DNA from: Bryoerythrophyllum caledonicum
Lineage: Eukaryota; Streptophyta; Bryopsida; Pottiales; Pottiaceae
Direction of reading: 5' to 3'
Assembly (NCBI GenBank): GCA_963971425.1
Contig: OZ020521.1
Span: forward strand, 4,543,519 to 4,607,518
Length of the DNA: 64,000 nt
Below are positions 36,398 through 48,128 of the stretch, one piece after another. Below the pieces are notes generated by a model. It saw nothing but the letters and a program-made list of their open reading frames with translations. It did not search any database and was not told the origin of the DNA. The position numbers were made by a program, and so were the translations under genes. Positions within the stretch are counted from its first letter, which is position 1. The number at the start of each line of letters is the position of its first letter.

Positions 36398-37598
36398 GGT
36401 AACCAGGCAAGATTGAAAACCAACAACTATCAAATTGGAGTGTTTCCAACCCACTTCTATCCCATCACCATCCATTCAACTTCAAATGGAAGTTTGCTAT
36501 TAGTTAGGACGCCTTACTTTTGGTCAGCACTTATGGAGATTACCTATTGGTGGCCACGAGTTAATTATGGAAGCACACTTCAAAAATTCATAACTAATTC
36601 ACATTTCATCCAATAAATATAAAATCATTTGGGTTGAAATTATTATTCTATTGGCTATTATTGAAAATAGATGTATTATCATGTACTTTCCATATTTGCA
36701 CATTGCTTAACCTTTAAAAGAAATTTTTTGGCTCGTTTCTAAGTATCAAATTTTGAAAATAACTTTTTGAAAATTTTAGTGAGAATAGGAATACAAGTTA
36801 TCTCTGCGGGGATATATATTTTTTCTTTTTTTGGACTTGTAGAGAAACGATTCTAGTACTGGAAGTGTCAAAAGCTCAAGTTTGAGGTTGCTGAGCAGGA
36901 TATTATAGAGATGAATAATAAAGCTATAGAGTTGACTATTGCACTTTTTTGAAGCGGGTAGCTATGAAGGGAATTCTTGGCCATTCTCATTGTTTTTCAC
37001 TTAAACATGCATAGAAATTAAATACTTTTCATTATTTTCAATATTTTTCTATTATTAGAATAAAGCATAATAATTCTTTCCACAGTTGTATTTTAGATCC
37101 GATAATTATTTCTCAATTTATAAATAAATAAAATTTAAATTAAAAAAAAAATCCTAAATAAAGTGCCACTTTCTATACCCATAGTCATTGCAAGATCAAA
37201 TTTCTCATCCAAAACACTTCCATTACTTGTAATTTTTGACTTGCAATGATCTAACACAAGGTAGAACATGGTTTCATAATATTTATGCAATGTCTAGTGG
37301 AGAATATGCTATTATCTCAAGTCAAAGTACGCTAGCCCTGACCTTACAGGGAAGAGAAAACTATATTACACTCTTAAAATGCGTGTATGTTTCAATTTAT
37401 GCAATCAAAGTTTTTGAATTTCTTGAGTGTCTCCTTGTAGTAGTAAACTTGAAGATCCTACAGTTGAAAAGAGCAAGAAGTTGTTCAAATTAATCTTGCA
37501 ATGTCTCATCTTAGAGAAGCAATTTTGGAGTGGTGTTGGTGAAACATAGTCTTTGTCTTTTAGGGGTTAACTTGTCGGTTATGGAGGTATTTACCTTA
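36398..37598 (+). mobile_element. TA-type MITE interrupted by a TTAA element
   Basis: The host MITE is 36,398-36,710 plus 37,567-37,596. Its right end, complemented, reads AGGTAAATACCTCCATAACC and is followed by TA. It is homologous to 25,440-25,738 and, inverted, to 44,966-45,291. Its left end has decayed. An 856-bp TTAA-type element sits inside it. Confidence 0.7.
36707..37570 (-). mobile_element. TTAA-flanked element H, 856 bp, with an empty-site control
   Basis: TTAA at 36,707-36,710 and 37,567-37,570 flank an element of 856 bp (36,711-37,566). Its ends are CCTTTAAAAGAAA and, complemented, CCCCTAAAAGACA. The flanking sequence TTGC-TTAA and TTAA-CTTGTCGGTTATGG is continuous, with one TTAA, at 25,707-25,728. 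The insertion therefore duplicated TTAA precisely. It is inverted relative to the 18,194-19,049 copy of the same length. Confidence 0.88.
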
Positions 37599-38312
37599 GT
37601 ATCCGCCACGGTGCCACATTTTTCCTACGTGGCGGCTCGCATACCCAACAATGTAGGTGGTCTCAACCTTAGAAAACACCCCAGATGGAAGAAAGCTTTG
37701 GAATGCCAAAATGGCAAAGCTAAAACCGACCACCACCATTGACAACCAGTGAAAAGGATACCAAAAGCAATGGAAAGATTTGCAAAAGCACTTGAAAGAT
37801 TTGAAAACACCACTTGAAAGATTCCAAAATTCTACTGGAGATATTTTTTGCTATTATAGCATCCAAAAAGATGAATGTTGTATGAATGTATGAATGGCGT
37901 ATATGTGCGTGCCTGTATTCGAGCAATCTGCCCATAGAACACCATGTTCATTATATTGGAAGATTAGAAACCTCCCAAAATAATATTTGGAGCTTGAATT
38001 GACCTAGATATGCAAATGTTTAGTGAATTTGCACAATGCAATTTGTCCAATACATACAATATGGGTACATATTCAACTTGAGTCGACCTGAAAGTGCACA
38101 AACAATTACTCTTGGGAAAACCATTCATACATTTCAAAGTCTTGAAATTTCCCAATTTAATGAATATGGTGTTGTAGGCAGGCATATTCTTCACCATTTG
38201 CTTTGAGTAGAATGGACAATGATCCCGCTTCTTTCTTGTGCACAACTATTTTAGGGTTAGGGTTCTTCACGTAACCTTGACCTTCTCCGTATCTAGGGGT
38301 GTGGTCAGCAAG
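37599..38312. other. Intergenic with short tandem motif
   Basis: Degenerate repeats of CTTGAAAGATT(T/C) occur at ~37,745-37,835. No gene is supported. Confidence 0.45.
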
Positions 38313-39050
38313 TTAACCCTTAAACATCGGGGCGACCAAAATTTGGTCGATGGAAGAATGTAATATGCTCCCACGTGATGATAAAACATTACTTTCATTA
38401 CTTTTCAAGTTATTGTGAAGGTGTTATCAATGAGTGCATGTACCACATGCATTGTAGATACCCTTCATAGAGTGTGTAACTTTTTATCTAAACAAGAAAA
38501 TGTTTGTGACATGGAACTCAACGTAGTGTATTTTAGAAACTTCTAGCTTCAGCTCTAAATCTGAATTTGAGTCATTAAATGATATTTTTTGAAATTAATG
38601 CCAACTAATGAAATGAATTTTTATCAAATCTAGTTTCCAATCCAATTTGAAAATTTGAAAAATACATAAAATTGAGCAAGTTATTGCAATTTGAACTTTG
38701 GGCCTATTACCATGGATGACCAATTTTCTAATTTTAGCTGAACACGGAAGTTTCATCTACACCACAAGTTGCAGCACAATAATGTACACCTTCAATGAAA
38801 TTATCATATTTTTTACGCAAAATTTGTATTTGATATGAATATTCTTCAAATTTTCTTCAGAAAATCACAATAATTTGAATTTTCACAAAAAAATATTGTG
38901 TTTTTTTGTGATATGCACAAAACATGTGGTGTCATCTTTGAAAAATGAAATAAAAAAATTTCCACTTATATTTGATGAAGAATTAGAGTACAAATTAGAA
39001 TGAAAATCGGGATTGATGCCACTGTCATAGCTCTGTCCTTTAAGGGTTGA
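38313..39050 (-). mobile_element. TTAA-family element, ~0.7-kb subfamily, inverted copy
   Basis: A 730-bp element (38,317-39,046) has left end CCCTTAAACATCGGGG after TTAA, right end complement CCCTTAAAGGACAGAG, and right flank TTGA. It is homologous in inverted orientation to 19,070-19,752. Confidence 0.65.
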
Positions 39051-39209
39051 AGTCGGGGAAGCTTGTGAGAAGTGGGGATGCTTTCAAGGTGCGTGCCTGG
39101 CAATCTGCACTGCATTCAATGAGAAGAGGTTGATTTTAAGCATCTTGAGAATAAATTGTGGTATCTTGAGGTATTTTTCTCTGGGAATGAATTTCTCTTT
39201 GATTGTTAT

Positions 39210-39758
39210 TAAGGTAGAGGCACCCAATTCCGATTGGCCACTCAATTCCGATCAGTAGAGTATGCATGGCATGGTGCATGAAAATGGCAAATGCTTGAAA
39301 TGGTGCATGACGTGACCCAAAACCGATAACTCAAAATTTGAAAACACCAATGATTATCGGCATTGGGTCATGAAGTGTACGATTTTGGGTTGCTCCACCT
39401 CAATTGAGCTCTCATTGGTGGCATTGCCTCGAAAGTCAAACAAGGCTGATCGGTATTGGGTACCCTCCATGAGTTGGTTATCCATGGCATGTCTTCTCTC
39501 TTTCACCCACTCTCAATTATTGGCATTGGGTGAAGGAGGGCACCAAATCTCACCTAATCTAGAGTTTGATTATGGGCTCCGGTGGTTTTTGGGCTTTTAA
39601 ATTCTATATCAATTGCAAATCTTTGTGATTAATTTTGAAAAAATATTTGTTGAGTTTCATTCCTGATTCCGCATCTTTCTACATAAATGTTTTTGACATA
39701 CAATGTCATTTGAGTCCCGAACTGGCTTAAGTGATCGGAATTGGGTGCCTCTACCTTA
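39210..39758. mobile_element. TA-flanked MITE with 23-bp perfect termini
   Basis: A 545-bp element (39,212-39,756) has perfect 23-bp inverted termini beginning AGGTAGAGGCACCC and a TA on each side (39,210-39,211 and 39,757-39,758). The interior repeats an ATCGG(C/T/A)ATTGGGT motif at least four times (about 39,355, 39,449, 39,518 and the right end), which could be transposase-binding subterminal repeats. A TA duplication fits Tc1/mariner-type or Stowaway-type MITEs. There is no transposase; a 76-codon frame (39,370-39,600) is not convincing. Confidence 0.8.
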
Positions 39759-40002
39759 GAAGTGGATTTCTTGTGTGATAGCTATCGTGAAGGTGCTGCC
39801 TTAGTGCTGCATTGCGTTGTTTCGATAACTTGTGATTTTCCTAACCATTTATTGCTGAGAAAGGAAGGTTGTTGGATTGATGCAGGCTGTGAACCGTTGC
39901 AAGCAGCGAGCATTTTGGACATGCTTGGACTCTATGAGAATGTAAGCCTAATTAAGATTTAGTGAAATTTACTGCCTTTGAGTTAAGGATGGTGTGAGAT
40001 AA

Positions 40003-40807
40003 TTAACCCCTTCAAGATCAAGTGTCAAGAATGTGCCTTTTGGAAGTTTGGTTAGGTTTCCATGGTGTCAATTTCTAACATGCCTCTTTGAACTTTTTAC
40101 TATAGATGGGCATTACTGAAACCTCACTCGGAGAACAATTCTTTCCTAAATCCAACATTTGATGAAAAAGTTACAAGGTTTTGAATTTCAAATGGGGAGA
40201 TTGGGCACGTCGGGCACCTCCAAAAACCTTTGCTAGGACACTCTATTGAATGTGAGATTTTCATCACTAGCAAGTAATATTATTTCCTTTCATATTGTCG
40301 AAAAAAGTTCTTGTCTCTAGTGAAAAATAGCATACTTAGAACCCAAGTCAAACATTTTCACACATTGTCGCACAGTGTCGCGCAACGTACCAAAAAAAAC
40401 TTCTCCCTTTCAACATGAAACTTAGAGATCTTCATATTTTCTACTTATTATTTTTTCCACAACAATATGTGGTGTAACTTTCTTATTGACCATTTGGATT
40501 ATCAATCTAAAACATATTAAGTTCACAAAGAATTAAAACGTGAATTGGCATCTTCTGAATCCCCACTTCTTGCACAATTGTTTTGAATATGCTACACCCC
40601 TCCTCTACCTCTAAAAATTGTTGTATAAGGAACTTACATCATGCTTGATATGGTGGTAATGGATTTAGACCTTGTGTAGTGCTCAAATTTGACACCAAGT
40701 GAAGTCAATGTGTGCTGATCCACTCAACACAAGAATAAAATGAACCATTTGCTTAACTTTAAACACTATTATCTTTCAATCCGTGTACTACAGTACTTTA
40801 GGGTTAG
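40003..40807 (-). mobile_element. TTAA-family element, copy F, shortened
   Basis: TTAA (40,003-40,006) is followed by CCCCTTCAAGATCA. The interior is the reverse complement of copies A and E. The right end has decayed to CTTTAGGGTTAG near 40,804. About 100 bp shorter than its relatives. Confidence 0.65.
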
Positions 40808-42722
40808 TATCTTACATGGGCTTCTTCAATTACATGATTTGAGATTTGAATTGACCTAGTGATAACATGCAATTATCCAATCAAGGACAAAATTTGGTCA
40901 TCGACGTGGCTTCAACTTAGGTCAGTTGTTCAGCTCGCTAAATTTTAAACCATTGGAAAAGTTTTTTTTTTTTTTTTTGTTGATTTTCGTTTGTCTTGCC
41001 TTTTTGTAAGTGTGCTTGTTAATGGACAAAGGGAGGTAAAGGCAACTGCTGAGTAATAATACCTGGATATCACGAGAGAAGTCTTGTAATTGATAAGTTC
41101 ATTGTAATTTGAGATTGCAAAGAATAACCTTCATGGGTGTAGAATTTTCAATTTTTGGTGAGTCAATGTTTTATCATCCCATTGGACAAGGTGCAAAAGA
41201 AATTATTTTTCTTGCATGTAAAAATTGAAAATTTTGAATTTTTCTCTTTGTTCCAATTATGTTTGTTTACTTCAAGAAGTAGCAAGTAGGCTCAATTATT
41301 TTCTTCCCAATTTTAATTTTCACTCAATACATGTTCAAAATTTAAATTTGGAAATGAAACTAATTTTTTTCCTCCGACCTACTGTCATAGACCGGAAAAT
41401 TAAAAATGTTATCTGGTGAAATATACTAAAGGATTCTCATAATCTCAAGTATTGGTAAAGTATATTGGTAGTGATTTTAGACAAGTGAAGACTATTGAAA
41501 CCAACAATTAAAAAATACAAATTTGTTCCTTTGACCATTTTAATCTAAATTTTAAAGTTCAGTTTATGAGTTGCAAGGAGATTTCATCATTAATTTTGGA
41601 ATCTCTATATATGGCCTCAAAATCAACGCTTTAAATGACACAAATCCCTATGAGACGGTATAGGGCAACATAGTGGATGAAGAATAAAATCCACTTTTAA
41701 AAATATCTTCCAAAAAGACAAGAATTTTATTCTTTGTAGGAAAACTTGTAGAATTCAATAAAGCAAAAGTTCCATGGCTACATTTGAAGATGTGGGTAGG
41801 ACAAATGAAATAAAAAAAACATACTTAACATTAAATATATTGGAAGAGGCATCCATCATATTTTGGGCACGGACACCTATGTTAAGTTGCATCAAAAGTA
41901 AATTGCAAATATTCAAAACCAAAAATACAATAGTTGGAAATTGCTCTAAATTAGTTTTGACGACGTTGATCAAGGAACAATCATTTAGAATTGCAACAAA
42001 TCAACCCCAAAAAATGCAAGCTTGCAAAGCATATCAAATTTAGATTTTTACATTTATTAGCAACACAAGTTGAGCATTGTAAGCTAGACCGGAGAACTAA
42101 AAATGACAACTTTTAAAAATCAAACAAAAACCTAAGTGACTATACAATTCTATAAATGCACTATAAAGGTCCAAACCATTAATCATGTGAAGTCCGTTAC
42201 AAGATTATACACTATGGATCTATCTATATATAATATAAACAATCACGTTGTAATAATTTTAATGGTACTGGAAAAAACACTAAAGAAGAATAATTATTGC
42301 AAAAATCTCTTTTACTTTCAATTTGATATTTTAAAGCTCATGTCTTTAATATTTCAATCTTCTTTACTGTTGGAGACTAAATCAAGTTACGTGGTTGAAA
42401 TATCAATTATAGATGCAAAGAATTGGAATTTTTTGAATCATCATTAGAACAATAAACCCAAAGATTATACAAAATCACAAATTTATTAAAGGGACCTCAA
42501 ATTCTCATGCATATATGTCTTTGAGCCTTTAGACATGTTGAAATAAGTTTGAAAAAAAACAATACACACTGGAGCGATATATGCCTAGTTAAAATGGAAC
42601 TTCCAATTGACACTCGTAGATTTGCCTTATACGATGATATTTGGAGAACCAAAAATCTTTAGTCATTGAACACAAACATTGCACTAGAGATTTATTTGAT
42701 ATGCAAAAAATACTAAATTGCT
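40808..42722. other. AT-rich intergenic DNA
   Basis: Low-GC sequence with a poly-T run near 40,963-40,978. Open frames on both strands (for example 41,774-42,043 and 42,136-42,447) are of the kind expected by chance in AT-rich DNA. No gene was recognised. Confidence 0.4.
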
Positions 42723-43635
42723 TTAATCCCCTAAAACTCCTTGACAATTTTTTCACAACAACTCTTTAAAACTGCCTATCCTAGTGCAAAGAATGGAAGA
42801 GAGCAAATTTAGTGTCATTTCTATATTTAAACATAAGATCTTAATCTTCACTACTAAAACCACATGCTCACAAATTTTCAAAACATTTGACCGTACGGAT
42901 CTAAATATTATAGTGTTTGAAGTGACCAAGAAGCAATTTGTTCTCCCTACGTTAAGTATATTAGCTAGCTTTGACTCCCCTTGATGTCAAATTTTCTCAT
43001 TAGAGTTGTTTTCAACTTAATACCATTGTGGTTTGCGTGATGTCAAATCCTTGTGCGCTAATTTTAAGAGGTAGAAAAGGAGTGAAGCATTGTCAAAAAT
43101 ATTGTGTAAGATCAGGTGATTAAAAAATTGACAGAAATGCATCTAGTTTTTTACAAATTCACTTTCTTACATATTGAGAATCCAAAATATCAAAAGAGAG
43201 GTATTTTTGGCTTCTTGCAATGCAATAAATCAAATGAGAAAAATGTCAGAATCTCTAATTTTATACAAAACAAAGATGTTTTTTTATATTTCTTATACCC
43301 TGCTTGAGAGACTTTTACTCCTCTTTTAGTGAAATATTTACACCATGGAAAGTTATTTTGTGGAAAATATCAAATAAAACCATGTCAAATACTTGAATAA
43401 AAATCTCCACATTTGATTTCAACTTATTTGAGTTGCCCCTTTAGTAAAAAATCACTTAAGATGGCATGACCTTTATTCTATAGGTCCAATTAGAATAACA
43501 ATTATATTTCCATGTAGCTCTCACCTTTTTCCATCTTCATTCAAAATTTGAACTTGAATTTATGAATTGCAATCACAAGAGCTTGCTTGAGATCTACAAA
43601 ATTCTACCTCAGGACTTTGGTTCTTAAGGGGTTAA
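42723..43635 (+). mobile_element. TTAA-family element, copy G
   Basis: TTAA (42,723-42,726) and TTAA (43,632-43,635) enclose ~905 bp. The left end is TCCCCTAAAACTCC and the right end, complemented, CCCCTTAAGAACC. The interior follows copies A and E but is more diverged. Confidence 0.65.
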
Positions 43636-43639
43636 TCCG

Positions 43640-43905
43640 TGAAGAATAGCTCAAATTGAATTTGGTCAATTTTTGAATCACCGCACCTTGCACAATTTTT
43701 TTGAAAATTCTTCACTCCTCGTCTACCTCTAAACATTGGTGTAAAAGGACTTAACATTATATACACCATAATGGTAAAAAATTTAGAACTTTTGAAATGC
43801 AAGAATTTGACACCAATCAAAGTCAAAGTTAGCTGCTCTACTTATCCCAGGGAAGAAAAATCCCTTTTTTGTCACTTCAAACACTGTAATATTAGGGCGA
43901 ACGGG
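43640..43905 (-). mobile_element. TTAA-family partial copy, inverted, beside copy G
   Basis: The TTTTTGAATCACCGCACCTTG block, the CTCGTCTACCTCTAAACATTG block and the following sequence match the middle and left part of the long family in reverse. No termini were found. It lies directly after copy G. Confidence 0.55.
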
Positions 43906-44963
43906 AGCTAACGAGGGATAAACTGGGCAACCACCAATTTACCCGAGTCCGGATGGATAGGACGATCGGGGGCCTGGATATTGGACGTATGTGACAAAAT
44001 AGCCTTTAGGAGACATTTGCGCCCCCCGTTTGCCCCTCCCCCCCTATATAAGTCCAGTTTGCACCCTCCCTCCTTACTTTGTTTTCCCCACTAAGGAATT
44101 TGGGCCTTCAACTACCTTACGGTGGCTGATTGCTGAATTCTTTGGTAGGCTCTAGACTTACTATTTTCACACCACATATAAGTCCTCAAAGGAATCCGGG
44201 CCTTCATTACATTTTGGTGGATGATTGCTAGACTTCTTAGTGGGATTTTTTTACAAACTTGAGTTTACCGAAGGGTTGATGGAGGCAAATTTAGGGCCGC
44301 CAACGCCACTCACCAAGGCAGACCAGAAGAGACAAAGAGATTAGAGCCGAAAGCAAAGGGGAGAGAAGATGAAGAAGCGGCTACAACGTACATGTTTTGA
44401 ACAACTCTGTAAAGTTGGTATAGAGGTTGGGAGGACAAGCCACAACCATGGAAATATTCCACATGTGAGGAGTACAATGAGCCCTGCCTCATCACTAAGC
44501 CGTTTTTGCATGAGCGCCTCAGATACCATCACCATTCACACAAGGCAAATTTGACTCATTGCTTGGATGGAGCGTTTGTTGAACGTTGTACAGAAGTTTA
44601 TTAATTTCTATACAAACTCAAGCATGTGGAACGCAACTAAGCACCTCTCTTCATTTGTAGAATGGTGTATGCCAAGGTGGTTCTTCACAAAGTAGTGGAT
44701 TGGGAAATATAATGAAGGTGATCCATCTCAACAATCAGCTAACTTTTTAAATCCTAGTCATCCGGTCGCCCGGCGCAGTCGCCCCAAGATTATGGTATTT
44801 AAAGTGACCAAGAACGGATTTTTCTTCCTTGCAATAAGCGGATCAACTAACTTTTTAAATGCATGCAACCCTTATTTTTAGTTTTGACAAGATATTGACG
44901 TTCCTCAAAAAACACACCGATCATATCTTTGCCAAAATGTGGGAAGAAAATCTGTACTTAAAG
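43906..44963. other. Intergenic: TATA-containing segment and a ~97-bp tandem duplication
   Basis: CCCCCTATATAAGTCC near 44,040-44,056 resembles a core promoter or an LTR promoter. After it, an AAGGAAT(T/C)(T/C)GGGCCTTCA...GCTGATTGCT segment occurs twice, from about 44,092 and 44,190. It may be a solo LTR, but no terminal TG...CA pair with a target duplication was found. 44,858-44,922 is repeated inverted at ~47,961-48,032. Confidence 0.35.
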
Positions 44964-45293
44964 TAAGGTAAGCCCCCCTAAAACCGGCAAGTAAAGGGAT
45001 GTGCATATATGGAGAGAGGAAATATTATACTATTATTTTCAGTGATAGCCGATAGAATTACAATTCCAACTCAAGTGATTTCATATTTTTTCGATGAAAA
45101 TTGAATTAGTTATGAATTTTTAAACTATGCAGCCATGTTTAGTGGGTGGCCAGCAATAGGTACACCCTATAACCAACGACCAAAAGTAAAGGTCTTGACT
45201 AATAGCAAATCTTCATTTGGAGTTGAGTTGGTGGTAATGGGATGGAAGAAGGTTGGCTATGGGTTTTGGTTGGTTATAGGAGGGCTTACCTTA
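44964..45293 (-). mobile_element. TA-flanked MITE, AGGTAAGCCC family
   Basis: A 326-bp element (44,966-45,291) has termini AGGTAAGCCCCCCTAAAACC and, complemented, AGGTAAGCCCTCCTATAACC. TA flanks both ends. It is homologous, inverted, to the repeats at 25,440-25,738 and 36,398-37,596. It is the only copy here with both termini intact. Confidence 0.75.
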
Positions 45294-45754
45294 TAACTTT
45301 GGACCTTTAACCATAAGCTCTTCAAAAAAAGCATCTCTAATATCTCCCCATATTTTTTTGGGTCCATGTAAGTCATTAAAAACGAATCCAATGTTAACAA
45401 GGGAAATAGGAAGAGAAAAGAAAAGGTTGAAAAAATTAAAAAAAATATTGCACATGTTAAAGAACTAAGAATAAAATGGAAAGCATCTAACATCGGCGTA
45501 AAAATGACTTTTCTATGTTTCGAATAGACTACATATTCGAAGACCAATAAAAAGGGAATGTAAAAGTTTCCAATTATACGTTAAAAATTTGACTTTTCCA
45601 TTTTAAAAATACAAAATATATGAGTAGTACAAAACACATTCAAAATTATTTTTGTGTAGGAAAATAATTAAATACAAACCATATATAGCACTCTTGTTAT
45701 TCTATATAGAAATAAAATGAAGAAAGAAGTTAACAATTGTGTTTTGTAATGCTA

Positions 45755-46425
45755 GAAATTTTTCTAGAAGCTTCTATTGACATTTAGATTTTTGTTACAT
45801 GTAGAGAATATTACGTTCTTTGAAGATGTCAAAAAAATTCTTGTCTATAGTGTAAAGAAACATTCTTATCCAAGTCAAATGTTTTCACTCATTTTTGGCA
45901 AGGGGGAAAAAGAACTTCATCTTTTTGACATAAAACATAGAGATCTTCATACTTTTCACTTTTTATTTTTTTAATAACAATACGTGGTAAAAATCCTTTT
46001 AATAACCGTTTGGATTATCATTCTAATACACATCAAGTTCACAAAAACAAAATGTGCCATGGCAATTTTTAAACCTCCACTCCTTGCACACTCTTTTTGT
46101 ATATGCTGCGCCCCTTTACTACTTCAAAAAATTGATGTGTACAAAACTAACATCATGATTAACACAATGGTAAAAGATTTGGACAAAATTTTGATACGAA
46201 GTGAAATCAAAGTCTGCTAATCCATTCAACACAAGGAAGAAATGATCCCTTTTCCTAACTTCAAACACTACAATCTTTTAGTCCGTGCCGTGGATGTCAG
46301 CTCAAACAAAATTTTAAGTTCAAATTAAAGTCTCTCTTCAGATCCTACGTTCAAAAGTCCAATTTTTTCGTGCCATTCGGCAATTTTGCCACTTTTTGGG
46401 CGTGGAATTTGTGGAGTGTTTTTTG
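45755..46425 (-). mobile_element. TTAA-family partial copy, inverted
   Basis: The AGCTTCTATTGACATTTAGAT block, the CCACTCCTTGCACACTCTTT block and the final TTTTGCCACTTTTTGGGCGTGG stretch follow copy D in the same orientation. Both ends lack recognisable termini. Confidence 0.6.
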
Positions 46426-47641
46426 ACTAAGAAATATCTTGGGCTCTTTAACAATAACCAATTATTTGGAAAAAAGGTTTCACTATAATTAAAATTGTGA
46501 ACATACCTTCATATTATATTCACTGGTATAAATTCTTATGAAATGAGTAGATGTATAATCACACATGCAATATTGGGCAGAGAAGATACTTCAATTAATA
46601 TGTATTTCATATGCGTCATGTAATACAAAATTAAAAAAATACATGACATGGTTGTCAAGACACCACCAAAATATCCATGTGTTGATGTGTCTAGTTTATA
46701 GTAGTGAAGGAACCCCTTCGGGGACCGGCGTTCTTCTTCTTCTAGTGAAGGAAAAATTCTACAAGCCTTTATAATGCTAAGTGCTATAATATTTTGAACA
46801 TATTTTATTTTGCTACATCAAACACTCAAAAATACACCTAGTTGATATTCATTGGAGTATTATTGGTGCCACTTGGGTCTGCCTCGTTGTCATGCATCCC
46901 TACTTGCATGGGGAGGTCTTTGTCCGAGTCCAAACGATTTCTATGAGCAGTTGATTGAGTTCTCCTCGCTCGTCCATCTTCCTCCAACACGGCCCTTAAG
47001 ATCCGTGATTGCATGAGGTGGTCAAAAGCTTGCCGTGTTCCCGAATTGTGTTGTTCAAGCAAGAAGTCCATTCCGTTGTTTCAGAAAATTTCCCTCCACT
47101 TTGATGTCGATAACTACCTCACTTCTGTGGGGTCAAGTTGGTCAGCATCATCCACAATACAAGCTCCGTTGCATTAGTGATTTGGACTCCATCAACCCTA
47201 CAACCATCATCAGTGATACGGACTCCATTTCAGCCCCTTTTCCCTCAAAATTTCTAGTTGATTGCCTTCGTGTGATTCTCTTATGAGAAGGTTGTCATTG
47301 TTGTCACAGGGAATATTAATTTACTGGACCCATATTACTAGAATCCAACCCTCCCGTGAGTCCATCACATCATCCCCCTTTAAGTTTGATAACAACTTAA
47401 ATACAGGGGGGCAATACCTGGGCAAGCACCACCGTCCTTTCAGTGGCGCCAGAATAGTTCATTCATTAAGCAAATATGCAACTCGACTAGTTATCTGGGT
47501 TCTGGTGCTTGACCAAGTATTCAACATGATACTAAAGGGCCAAAATTGACGAGTTTATAGGCTACATGTGTTTGTACGTTAGAACTATCCCCAGAGTATT
47601 GTTATCCCTTGAATTGCTGCAAAATACAGAGTTTACGGTTA
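46426..47641. other. Intergenic, no supported gene
   Basis: Overlapping frames on both strands at 46,838-47,549 are moderately GC-rich but show no domain. A TGGCGCC string at ~47,440 recalls some retrotransposon primer-binding sites, without an adjacent LTR. Confidence 0.35.
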
Positions 47642-47910
47642 GAGGTCCAAGGATCTCAATTTTGAGGTTGCACGAGCCATTGGAGGAGGAAGGTGGAATA
47701 AAACCCGGCCTCTATTTTATCTTTGGATGAAGACCTATTAAAAGCCAAAATGAGCTTCCAAGAGTAATTTCGAGCTACAGACCTCAAATTTGCCAAACAA
47801 ATTTCTAAAAAAAGCCTTTGAATCCCCTAAAATGCGAGGACGCCATTAAGACGAGGGCCCACGTCTCCAACATACATTGTGCAACCTCAATATTGAGATC
47901 CGAGGTCCAA
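47642..47910. mobile_element. Mutator-like MITE with perfect 9-bp target duplication
   Basis: A 251-bp element (47,651-47,901) has ~23-bp termini starting GGATCTCAAT(T/A)TTGAGG with one mismatch between ends. It is flanked by identical GAGGTCCAA at 47,642-47,650 and 47,902-47,910. It is the same family as 16,166-16,433, in inverted orientation. The terminus contains its own small palindrome (CTCAATnTTGAG). Confidence 0.88.
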
Positions 47911-48128
47911 AGTTATATTTTAAATATAGACTTCCTTCCCGCTTTTTGACAAAGACAAAATTGGTGTGTTTTTTAGGCATGTCAAGATCTTGTCAAAACT
48001 AAAAATAAGAGTTGCATGCATTTGATGGTTTTCTCAATCAATGGAAATGCCATGGCCAAGGCTCAAGTGCATTTCAAAGGCCTGCCTAGCCCCACTCGCC
48101 TACATCGTTGAGTGGATTAAGTTCGTGC

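Noticed and set aside
41755..42447. AT-rich ORFs on both strands
   Set aside because: Lys/Asn/Ile-rich composition expected by chance at this base composition; no motif or splice context.
47430..47460. TGGCGCC string as a Gypsy-type primer-binding site
   Set aside because: Only seven bases match and there is no adjacent TG...CA repeat or gag/pol similarity nearby.
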